Positions 1-6,730 of a DNA stretch of 64,000 bases are shown here, one piece after another. The stretch spans positions 1-64,000 of the forward strand of contig CAKTUZ010000006.1 of the NCBI GenBank assembly GCA_934621605.1, written 5' to 3'. The notes below the pieces were generated by a model that saw nothing but the letters and a program-made list of their open reading frames with translations, made no database searches and was not told the origin of the DNA. Source of the stretch: an uncultured bacterium. GTDB lineage: Bacteria; Vulcanimicrobiota; Xenobia; Xenobiales; Xenobiaceae. Each line of letters starts with the position of its first letter. The stretch's first letter is position 1. Position numbers and translations under genes: made by a program.

Positions 1-720
1 GCCTCGGCTTCCTCCTTAGCTCTGGCCTCAGCTGCTGCTTTTTCTCTAGCTTCAGCTTCTGCTTTAGCTTTGGCCTCAGCTTCCTCCTTAGCTCTGGCCT
101 CAGCTGCTGCTTTTTCTCTAGCTTCAGCTTCTGCTTTAGCCTTTGCTTCAGCTTCCGCTTTAGCTTTGGCCTCGGCTTCCTCCTTAGCTCTGGCCTCAGC
201 TGCTGCTTTTTCTCTAGCTTCAGCTTCTGCTTTAGCTTTGGCCTCGGCTTCCTCCTTAGCTCTGGCCTCAGCTGCTGCTTTTTCTCTAGCTTCAGCTTCC
301 GCTTTAGCTCTGGCTTCAGCTGCTGCTTTTTCTCTAGCTTCAGCTTCTGCTTTAGCCTTTGCTTCAGCTTCCGCTTTAGCTTTAGCTCTGGCTTCAGCTG
401 CTGCTTTTTCTCTAGCTTCAGCTTCTGCTTTAGCTTTGGCCTCGGCTTCCGCTTTAGCTCTAGCTTCAGCTTCTGCTTTAGCCTTTGCTTCAGCTTCCGC
501 TTTAGCTTTGGCCTCGGCTTCCGCTTTAGCTCTGGCCTCAGCTGCTGCTTTTTCTCTAGCTTCAGCTTCTGCTTTAGCTTTGGCCTCGGCTTCCTCCTTA
601 GCTCTGGCTTCAGCTGCTGCTTTTTCTCTGGCTTCAGCTTCTGCTTTTTCTCTAGCTTCAGCTTCTGCTTTAGCTTTGGCCTCGGCTTCCGCTTTAGCTC
701 TGGCTTCAGCTTGAGCTTCA
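1..720. repeat. 24-bp tandem repeat array inside the methyltransferase gene
   Basis: About 29 consecutive 24-bp units run from base 1 to about 715 and continue off the window. Variants alternate in a loose higher order of 72 or 96 bp (three or four units). On the minus strand they encode 8-residue blocks such as EAEAKAKA, EAEAREKA and AAEARAKE. One 6-bp (two-codon) irregularity occurs at 385-390 and keeps the frame. Because 24 is a multiple of 3, slippage would change tail length without breaking the gene. Confidence 0.95.
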
Positions 721-1574
721 ATCAGCTCATCTGTTCTTTTTTTTTCTGCAGTAGCTCTGATCTTGGCTTCTTGTTGCTTAGTTTGCCAATCTTGCAAAGC
801 GTTTCTAGCGTCATTTATCAGAGAGGATAAACTTTGAGACAAGTTGGGGCAGGAATACTTAGAGGCTTGGCGTGGTTTGCAAACGGGAATTTCCACTCGT
901 TTAGGTGGAGGAGGTACAACTCCATTGGGTCGTTTGCGAGCTAATACCAGTTTGGAAATACCGCCTTGCATATCTTCGTGGAAGAGAATATCGCAGAAGC
1001 AACTTAAGCCAAACTCCCAGGCATTGTTAGGAGCACTGTCGGCCAGCATATATGTAGAGAAAATGAAAGCACCGAAGAGTAGCTGATCTTCCAGACAATC
1101 ATTGTTGATATAGTCTACAGCTGCAATAAGGCCTTTGGGTTTGAGCCAACGGCAGGCATTGTAATAGCACATGTAAGGATTAGAGCTACTGGTAAAAGTG
1201 CCGGTGCAAAGTATGGCATCGAAACTACCTTCCTCCAAAACTTGTTCGGCATCTTTCAAGCTCATGGCTCTTATATTTAAAAAATTATTGGCGCGGATCT
1301 CTGTACGAGCCGCTTCAACATTCTCCGGGTTTTCGTCTACAGCTACAATTTCGGCTCCAGTTGCTTGCAAATAACGCAAGTTGGCCCCCAAGCCGCAGCT
1401 TAGATCCAGTACGCGCTGCCCCGGCTTTAGTTCTAAAAGGTTGACAGCGTTAATGCGAGCGTTTTCTTCGCCCACTAATCTGCGCACTAAAATCGAAGAC
1501 TTAAACAGAGGACGAATCGACCACCAGCGATTCCAATGGTTGGTCAAACGTTTAAGCGGACAGTCATTTGTCAC
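1..1574 (-). CDS. SAM-dependent methyltransferase with long repetitive Ala/Glu/Lys tail (C-terminus beyond window)
   Basis: Reading the minus strand from a GTG at 1574-1572 gives one frame with no stop down to base 1, at least 524 codons. An AAAGGA ribosome site lies 10 nt upstream and an in-frame TGA just before it, so GTG is the only plausible start. Residues about 50-65 read LKPGQRVLDLSCGLGAN, a class I methyltransferase motif I (with SCG for the usual GCG), followed by an acidic VDENPEN segment. The fold ends near residue 225, then a proline-rich linker (VVPPPPKR). From about residue 285 the protein is made only of an 8-residue Ala-Glu-Ala-Lys/Arg repeat, likely a long charged helix. Substrate unknown. 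A plus-strand open frame over the repeat is only its mirror. Confidence 0.85.
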   Translation of the reverse strand, partial: MTNDCPLKRLTNHWNRWWSIRPLFKSSILVRRLVGEENARINAVNLLELKPGQRVLDLSCGLGANLRYLQATGAEIVAVDENPENVEAARTEIRANNFLNIRAMSLKDAEQVLEEGSFDAILCTGTFTSSSNPYMCYYNACRWLKPKGLIAAVDYINNDCLEDQLLFGAFIFSTYMLADSAPNNAWEFGLSCFCDILFHEDMQGGISKLVLARKRPNGVVPPPPKRVEIPVCKPRQASKYSCPNLSQSLSSLINDARNALQDWQTKQQEAKIRATAEKKRTDELIEAQAEARAKAEAEAKAKAEAEAREKAEAEAREKAAAEARAKEEAEAKAKAEAEAREKAAAEARAKAEAEAKAKAEAEAKAKAEAEARAKAEAEAKAKAEAEAREKAAAEARAKAKAEAEAKAKAEAEAREKAAAEARAKAEAEAREKAAAEARAKEEAEAKAKAEAEAREKAAAEARAKEEAEAKAKAEAEAKAKAEAEAREKAAAEARAKEEAEAKAKAEAEAREKAAAEARAKEEAE

Positions 1575-1728
1575 GTCAGTTAGATCCTTTCGTCAAGTTT
1601 TTTTCTCTTTATCAGTTCTCGCTTTCTACCCAAAAATGCTTTTTACCTATCAAGTACGATTTCATATACTTAATTGGATAGATACGAAAGAATACACCGT
1701 TCAGTTACTATACTGTAAATTTGACCAA

Positions 1729-2619
1729 CTAGAACAATGACATCTGTTCTTTAAGAGGTTCTGATAAACATCTCTTCATTTGTGCATTATAATTTAGCAA
1801 CAAGGCTTCGGTTATAGAGTGCCTGTTCCGTTCTTGAGCTCCCAAATGATAGAAATGTTCCTGAGTAAATTTATTGCAGAAGTACCATATGCTATCTATA
1901 TAATTATTTCTTCTATATTGGTTATGATCCCAAGTCGATAGCATGAAATTAACTTTCGAGCTTAATAAAGATGCACACAAAGTCGCCTCGTCTTTTTCGC
2001 TCCAGCTGTCATAATAGTCGACATGCCTTCCTATGTAAGGAGGATCGCAATATATAAAACTTCTACGGTTGGCCATCGCTATCGTTTTCTCGAAAGGCTG
2101 GCATATGAAATACCAATCGTTTATAGATAGCATCTTTTCAATGTTGGCTACCTGATTAACTATTTTAGTAATATAAGCCTTAGAGAAACGATTCGGCTTG
2201 TGTCCATAAGGCACGTTAAAAGATAAACTCTTGTTGAAACGAATCATGCCATTAAAACAGGAGCGATTTAAGAAAAGAAAATCTAATGGATCATGATATT
2301 TGTTAAATCTATCTCTAATAAAATAGTAATGCTCAATATCTTTTACTGCTAAAATCTTACCTTCTTCGTAAAGAAATTGCTTTACAATACTCGAGGTGAT
2401 CTCTTTTGATTTTATTTGGTTATAAAAATTTATAATATGGGGATTTATATCTGCAAAAATAGCTCGGCGTTGATTGATGTTGAAACCAACTACTCCTGAC
2501 CCCATAAATGGTTCAATCCACACGTCGTCTTCACGTAAAGATATTAAACTTTTGATGAACGGCACAAGTTTGGTTTTTATACCTTGAATTTTTATAGGCG
2601 GAACGATCAACTTATTCAT
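1729..2619 (-). CDS. EcoRV-type DNA adenine-N6 methyltransferase (D12 class)
   Basis: 296 residues, normal for a D12/Dam-class enzyme. EPFMGSG (36-42) is the SAM-binding motif I and DPPY (192-195) the catalytic motif IV. The N-terminal VPPIKIQGIKTKLVP and the block FLFLNRSCFNGMIRF (about 114-128) match my memory of M.EcoRV closely, so I predict modification of GATATC at the first A. The ATG overlaps the stop of the upstream nuclease gene by one base (TAATG), indicating translational coupling. The gene is visibly poorer in GC than the flanking genes, consistent with horizontal acquisition. Confidence 0.93.
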   Translation of the reverse strand: MNKLIVPPIKIQGIKTKLVPFIKSLISLREDDVWIEPFMGSGVVGFNINQRRAIFADINPHIINFYNQIKSKEITSSIVKQFLYEEGKILAVKDIEHYYFIRDRFNKYHDPLDFLFLNRSCFNGMIRFNKSLSFNVPYGHKPNRFSKAYITKIVNQVANIEKMLSINDWYFICQPFEKTIAMANRRSFIYCDPPYIGRHVDYYDSWSEKDEATLCASLLSSKVNFMLSTWDHNQYRRNNYIDSIWYFCNKFTQEHFYHLGAQERNRHSITEALLLNYNAQMKRCLSEPLKEQMSLF

Positions 2620-3473
2620 TAGTTTTCCTTCCCTTGTGCCTTTTTGAGGAAGGCCTTGTTGTTTAATTTGGCAGGTAATCCTCTATATTTTAAGTATTCT
2701 TCGAGAGTTGTTATCTTTTTATTACATCCACTTTTGTCAAGAGTTGTTATTAGTCCGTAATTTCGCCAATAATCATCGAATATTTCTTCACCAGCTTTGG
2801 CAAAAACTCCATTTCCATTAATAATGTCGCTGATACTGTGTATGCTCCCTATATTAGCAGTGTTGCCGCTTCCGCTTTTATCGCTGGCTATACGCCATTT
2901 TTCTTCTGCAAAAAATATAAAATTACCAATAACTGAGGGAATCTTTGACAAATCGTGAAGAACGAAGCGTAACTGATCGTTCACTATTTCTTGACTTGCT
3001 CTGGAATATATCACTCCAAGGCACAGATGGCCACTGTAGGATTTATACGGGTATTGTATATTTTTTGTGCTATTTCTTTCTCTAAAATATTCCCCATGTG
3101 AACCAAGCGTAAAACCGTTGCAAAAATTGGGGGTTTGTTCATTACGGTATGTTGTTTTTAGATCTACGGCAAACTTTATATTAGGATTATTAATATTTGT
3201 AAAAGTAAAATCCGGATACCAATTTTGATGAGCGGCCAGTTCTATTTCGTAACCTATACTTTTTGCAAAATATACTAAATGGGGGAATAGATGGATTTCC
3301 AATAATTTTGATATTACTTTTGTATCTGAAGAAATAGGATATATCGTTTGATATATATCTATAAAACCTTTGATGGTCCAAGCATCATTTTCACTGATTA
3401 CTTTGGTTAAGCTAAAAGCGAATTTCTGTAATTTTTGTAAGAAACTTTTCTTCTCTTCGATATAATTTTGCAT
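2619..3473 (-). CDS. EcoRV-type type II restriction endonuclease
   Basis: 284 residues from the chosen ATG. Segments IYPISSDTKV, NWYPDFTF, FAVDLKTTY, FTLGSHG, SGSGNTANIGSIHS and DDYWRNYG align with EcoRV from memory. EcoRV active-site residues E45, D74, D90 and K92 correspond to E59, D88, D104 and K106, with identical spacings, so the PD-(D/E)XK centre appears intact. A longer frame opens at 3509, but a TATAAT box lies inside that extension and GTGAGG sits 9 nt before the ATG at 3473, so I prefer 3473. Stop overlaps the methyltransferase start. Predicted to cut GATATC bluntly, as EcoRV does. Confidence 0.92.
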   Translation of the reverse strand: MQNYIEEKKSFLQKLQKFAFSLTKVISENDAWTIKGFIDIYQTIYPISSDTKVISKLLEIHLFPHLVYFAKSIGYEIELAAHQNWYPDFTFTNINNPNIKFAVDLKTTYRNEQTPNFCNGFTLGSHGEYFRERNSTKNIQYPYKSYSGHLCLGVIYSRASQEIVNDQLRFVLHDLSKIPSVIGNFIFFAEEKWRIASDKSGSGNTANIGSIHSISDIINGNGVFAKAGEEIFDDYWRNYGLITTLDKSGCNKKITTLEEYLKYRGLPAKLNNKAFLKKAQGKEN

Positions 3474-3495
3474 ATTATCGTGCCTCACTCCCCCC

Positions 3496-3501
3496 ATTAT
3501 A
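3496..3501 (-). promoter_or_regulatory. -10 box upstream of the restriction gene
   Basis: A perfect TATAAT reads on the minus strand about 22 bp before the ATG at 3473. No convincing -35 is visible. It lies within the alternative longer reading frame and argues against the upstream start. Confidence 0.5.
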
Positions 3502-3523
3502 CAGCACATGCGAAAAAAAATAA

Positions 3524-3559
3524 AAAGCGCACTAAGCTGAAAAAAACTTAAGGCGCTTT
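3524..3559 (-). terminator. Rho-independent terminator of the flavin reductase gene
   Basis: Arms AAAGCGCACTAAG and CTTAAGGCGCTTT pair with one mismatch, and the minus strand continues into a T-rich tract. It sits just past the stop codon at 3567 and insulates the reductase from the restriction operon. Confidence 0.85.
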
Positions 3560-3566
3560 AGTGACT

Positions 3567-4106
3567 TTAGAGAGCTTTACCCAAATCGTAAGCTCTTTGC
3601 AAAGCGGAATGGCCTTCAATCTCGCCGCTGTCGGTCACTCCGTCGGCAAATACAGAGCCAGCTAGATGGGCCTTTTCAAAGCAATCTATCCAACCTTGCA
3701 AACCGTTAATAGCCTTTTCCGGCACATATTCGCCGTCTTCGGCAGCAGTTGTGAGCATGTAGATGTCACGGAAAGCATAATTTGAAGAGAAAAGTGGATT
3801 AGCGCGGTCGAGCATAGTTTTCATTTGACCGCTCATTTCGTAGTAATAAATGGGAGTAGCAAAAGCGATAACGTCTGCTTGGCCCATTTGAGAGGCAATT
3901 TCTATAGCGTCGTCGTTAATAACGCATTTTTGTGTTTTCTGACAAGCCAGGCACCCTTGACAAAAAGCAATTTTCTTGCCGCGCAAGCTGATTTTCTTCA
4001 CTTCATGGCCTGCCGCCTGAGCGCCGACTATAAAGGAATCAGCTAGAACTTCAGAATTGCTATTTTTTCTTAAACTAGTGCTTATTACTAAAACTTTTTT
4101 AGACAT
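3567..4106 (-). CDS. Flavodoxin-fold NADPH-dependent FMN reductase family protein
   Basis: 179 residues. The N-terminus (VLVISTSLRKNSNSEVLA) is the flavin phosphate-binding loop of the NAD(P)H:FMN reductase/iron-sulfur flavoprotein family, and ATPIYYYEMSGQMKTMLDR is the conserved flavin-binding segment. A cysteine cluster CQGCLACQKTQKC (about 49-61) resembles the compact motif of iron-sulfur flavoproteins and may bind a cluster or act as redox thiols. GTGAGG precedes the ATG by 10 nt. The gene is transcribed from a MerR-type promoter shared with the divergent regulator at 4232, suggesting induction by an electrophile or redox stress. Physiological substrate unknown. Confidence 0.85.
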   Translation of the reverse strand: MSKKVLVISTSLRKNSNSEVLADSFIVGAQAAGHEVKKISLRGKKIAFCQGCLACQKTQKCVINDDAIEIASQMGQADVIAFATPIYYYEMSGQMKTMLDRANPLFSSNYAFRDIYMLTTAAEDGEYVPEKAINGLQGWIDCFEKAHLAGSVFADGVTDSGEIEGHSALQRAYDLGKAL

Positions 4107-4130
4107 CGATTGTGAACCTCACAAAAAATG

Positions 4131-4192
4131 TTGACTTCATTGTTGGCCCCCTGTATGATGGAGTGTAAGACCTAAACCTAACTTTAGGTCAA
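4131..4192. promoter_or_regulatory. Divergent MerR-controlled promoter region with operator palindrome
   Basis: Minus strand, toward the reductase: TTGACC (4192-4187), a 19-bp spacer, then TACACT (4167-4162). The palindrome GACCTAAA-N6-TTTAGGTC (4169-4190) lies within that over-long spacer, the classic arrangement by which MerR proteins untwist and activate a promoter. Plus strand, toward the merR gene: TTGACT (4131-4136), 17 bp, TATGAT (4154-4159), a normal promoter whose start point would fall at or beside the operator, allowing autorepression. Confidence 0.9.
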
Positions 4193-4231
4193 GCGTTTGG
4201 GACTAAAAAAATTCGCTAGGAAGATACTATT

Positions 4232-4666
4232 TTGCAAACTTATACTATTGGGCAAGTTGCTGAGTTATTTAATTTGCCTATTTCTACTTTGCGCTTCTAT
4301 GATAAAGAGGGCTTTTTCCCTCATTTACAGCGCTCGTCAGGCATTCGTCAGTTTACTGATCGGGAAATTGAAACTTTAAGAATTATAGAGTGTCTGAAAA
4401 AGTCCGGTTTAGGCGTGAAAGATATAAAGCAATTTATTGAATGGTGCAGCCAGGGTAGCGAAACTTTTTTACAAAGACGCGAGCTCTTTCGCAAACAAAA
4501 AGCCAATGTGGAAGCCGAAATTGAACGTATGCGCAAAGTTCTGGACGTACTGAAGTACAAGTGCTGGTATTATGAGCAAGCGGTAGAAAAAGGTCATTAC
4601 ATCGATCTTAGCGCCGATGAAGTACCTGAAGAGATGAGGGAATTATATCTCAAAATTCACAGTTAA
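4232..4666 (+). CDS. MerR-family transcriptional regulator
   Basis: 144 residues. The N-terminus (TIGQVAELFNLPISTLRFYDKEG) is the MerR winged helix-turn-helix, followed by a coiled dimerisation helix (about 80-115). Start is TTG with AGGAAG 8 nt upstream. Cysteines in the linker (IEWCSQG) and near the C-terminal helix (YKCWYY) could sense thiol-reactive compounds, as in AdhR/NmlR-type MerR proteins; that is inference. It lacks the metal-binding C-terminal loop of MerR or CueR. The divergent flavin reductase is its obvious target through the operator at 4169-4190. Confidence 0.92.
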   Translation: MQTYTIGQVAELFNLPISTLRFYDKEGFFPHLQRSSGIRQFTDREIETLRIIECLKKSGLGVKDIKQFIEWCSQGSETFLQRRELFRKQKANVEAEIERMRKVLDVLKYKCWYYEQAVEKGHYIDLSADEVPEEMRELYLKIHS

Positions 4667-4699
4667 AAATGGCTTAAAGTTCACTATAAACAATAAAAT

Positions 4700-4744
4700 A
4701 AGGCGCACCTTTCGGTGAAGGAAGACGCGCCTTGTCTTTTTTTT
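4700..4744. terminator. Bidirectional terminator between merR-type gene and RNA methyltransferase
   Basis: AAGGCGC (4700-4706) pairs with GCGCCTT (4727-4733), followed by a T-run on the plus strand. On the minus strand the stem is followed only by a short AT-rich stretch. The flanking genes are convergent. Confidence 0.8.
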
Positions 4745-4746
4745 GA

Positions 4747-6084
4747 CTAATATTTAGTTTTTTCCAACAGCATAAGTGTTTCAATATGTGGAGTATGGGG
4801 AAAGAAATCGTAAAGTTGAGCTTGCACTAAGCGATAGGCTTTTTGTAAAGTTGCGTATTCTTCGATAAAGCGACTGCAATTACAGGAAATATAGAGCAGT
4901 TTTTCTGGCCCTTCGTTGATTACGCGCTCAATCATTTTGGGATGGCAGCCGCTGCGGGGAGGATCTAAAATGAGCAAACTACATTCTAAGCTGGGCCAAT
5001 CTTCTGAATTGGCACAGTAGAATTCTGCTGAACGTCCCAGTCGGGCAGCGTTGCGCTTGGCATGTTCAATTGCTTGCGGCACGGCTTCCACACCGACAAG
5101 GTTGCCTTCCAAAGATAGGCCTATACTACCTACACCGCAATATAAATCGAGAATCTTTTCCTGATGGCCCACCCATTGGCGAGCAGTGCGCAGCATATGG
5201 GCATAAGCTGGCGGATTAGATTGGAAAAAGGAGCGCCAGCCCAAAGAAAATTCCAAATCATTTACTTTTTCCTGAATTTCCGCTTGGCCAGCTAGTAAAT
5301 ATTCTTTTTCGCCTGAAGCTACGGGACTGATAGCATCGTGGATAACGTGGATAACCCCGGCAGCCCCTTCTATTTGCATCAATTCGTCGGCTAGCTGTTG
5401 CAATGGATTATTGGCTTCTTCGAGGGCAAATAAAGTTGGCGTAGCTGTAATTAAAGCTACTAAGAATCGCTTCGTATAAGAACTATAACGAATAACTAAA
5501 TAGCGCAAAAATCCACTATTACTTTTGGGATTCCAGCCGGGGAGAGCATGTTTTTTCTGCCATTGGCGTACCGTTCCTATTACTTCTCTGTTGCAAGGTG
5601 GGCCTATAAAACATTCGTCAACATCGGTTACTTTTTGGAAAAGGCCGCGAATATTAAATCCTAAGCGGTCGTCAATAAAACTCAGCTCTACTTTGCTGCG
5701 ATAATACCAAGGCGTAGGGGCTTCCTGTACAGGCAAAATATTAACTTGGGAGGTTAAATTGCGCAGAGCTGTCTCTATAGGAGCAGCTTTCATAATTGTT
5801 TGCCGACTGTACTCTATATGTTGCAAAGCGCATCCGCCGCAAAAACCAAAGTGAGGACAGACTGCTTCGCGGCGATCTGGGCTCGGCTCTATAACTTGAC
5901 ACAGCCAAGCTTGGCGGGCACCTCTTTTTTTGCCGCCTATCATACAAAGGGCTCGATCTTGAGGAGCGGTGCAATAACACCTGGCTTGAGTATCATGGGC
6001 ACGCCAAGCCAAAAACTGGCCGCGATTATTCAGATGATCAGCAGAAAATACTAATTCTTCGGTGGGTACAGGACGCTTTTTCAT
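4747..6084 (-). CDS. TrmA/RumA-family RNA (uracil-5-)-methyltransferase
   Basis: 445 residues. CPHFGFCGGC (CX5CX2C) plus a later ECFIGPPC give the four-cysteine Fe-S cluster of the RlmD/RlmC/TrmA family. The SAM motif is LDLYCGVGSIGL, the catalytic base region LILDPPRSGC, and the nucleophile cysteine lies in YISCNCSRF (usual SCNP, here SCNC). It methylates C5 of a uridine in rRNA or tRNA; the exact site cannot be told. The N-terminal TRAM domain seems reduced. It is convergent with the merR-type gene. The start ATG has only a weak ribosome site (AGG in GACAGGCGC). Confidence 0.9.
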   Translation of the reverse strand: MKKRPVPTEELVFSADHLNNRGQFLAWRAHDTQARCYCTAPQDRALCMIGGKKRGARQAWLCQVIEPSPDRREAVCPHFGFCGGCALQHIEYSRQTIMKAAPIETALRNLTSQVNILPVQEAPTPWYYRSKVELSFIDDRLGFNIRGLFQKVTDVDECFIGPPCNREVIGTVRQWQKKHALPGWNPKSNSGFLRYLVIRYSSYTKRFLVALITATPTLFALEEANNPLQQLADELMQIEGAAGVIHVIHDAISPVASGEKEYLLAGQAEIQEKVNDLEFSLGWRSFFQSNPPAYAHMLRTARQWVGHQEKILDLYCGVGSIGLSLEGNLVGVEAVPQAIEHAKRNAARLGRSAEFYCANSEDWPSLECSLLILDPPRSGCHPKMIERVINEGPEKLLYISCNCSRFIEEYATLQKAYRLVQAQLYDFFPHTPHIETLMLLEKTKY

Positions 6085-6335
6085 GGTAGCGCCTGTCTTT
6101 CTAGCAGCAATTTGCTCTTCCTGTTCCTAAAAGTTGTCTAACTTAGGCAGCTGTGGCAGGAAAAAAATAAAAAAAATAGCTAAACTCTAGTTTACAGTCT
6201 CGATTATATTGTTTATGTCTTGACATACTCAGTTAATTAACTTAAAAAAAGAATCTGAAGTCATAAAGTTTTGACGAAGCTGCACGCTCTGCAGCCGAGT
6301 TGTTTTATTTTCAATGTTCTAAGGAGAACTAAGTT

Positions 6336-6593
6336 ATGTGGTGGAACGATGCAGAGACTAGATATGGTGCCAGACGCAACCGTGACAGTTGGGATGAAGA
6401 AGATGATTTGTATGATGATATGGATGAAGACGAAGAGGATGATTGGGACGAAGAAGACGACGAAGAGTGGGATGAAGAAGATGACAGTGAATGGGATGAT
6501 GAGGATGAAATAAACTGGGAAGACGATGACGACGAAGACTGGGACGACGAAGATGACGATGACGACGAAGATTGGGACGATGACGAAGATTAA
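6336..6593 (+). CDS. Hyperacidic Asp/Glu/Trp repeat protein, unknown function
   Basis: 85 residues, almost entirely Asp and Glu after residue 18, with tryptophans recurring in blocks such as DDWDEEDDEEWDEED. AAGGAG stands 9 nt before the ATG, and a terminator follows at 6626-6660, so this is a genuine single-gene unit. The basic N-terminus (YGARRNRD) contrasts with the acidic body. No known domain is recognised. Possibilities include a DNA mimic, a cation or histone-like-protein buffer, or a disordered chaperone; none can be decided from sequence. An opposite-strand Arg/His-rich frame is a mirror artefact. Confidence 0.8.
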   Translation: MWWNDAETRYGARRNRDSWDEEDDLYDDMDEDEEDDWDEEDDEEWDEEDDSEWDDEDEINWEDDDDEDWDDEDDDDDEDWDDDED

Positions 6594-6625
6594 AAGCCCT
6601 AATTTCTGAGATTTTTTTCGTCAAA

Positions 6626-6660
6626 ACTGACCCCGAGAAAGTAGGGGTTGGTTTTTTTTT
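6626..6660 (+). terminator. Rho-independent terminator of the acidic protein gene
   Basis: ACCCC pairs with GGGGT across a 9-base loop, with further outer pairing AAC/GTT, followed by nine T residues ending at 6660. It separates the small gene from mutS. Confidence 0.85.
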
Positions 6661-6730
6661 GCTTGAAAATCAATTAGATAACGTATATAAAAATACATAT
6701 TTTTTAGAGAGAATATATTTTTTAAGACTT

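Noticed and set aside
70..714. Plus-strand Ala/Ser/Leu repeat protein of 214 residues
   Set aside because: It is the mirror of the minus-strand Ala/Glu/Lys repeat that is continuous with the methyltransferase domain; no ribosome site or motif.
3474..3509. Longer start for the restriction endonuclease (ATG 3509)
   Set aside because: A TATAAT box lies within it and the ribosome site fits ATG 3473 better; EcoRV alignment also begins later.
6358..6624. Minus-strand Arg/His-rich frame over the acidic gene
   Set aside because: Antisense shadow of a GA-rich gene that has its own ribosome site and terminator.
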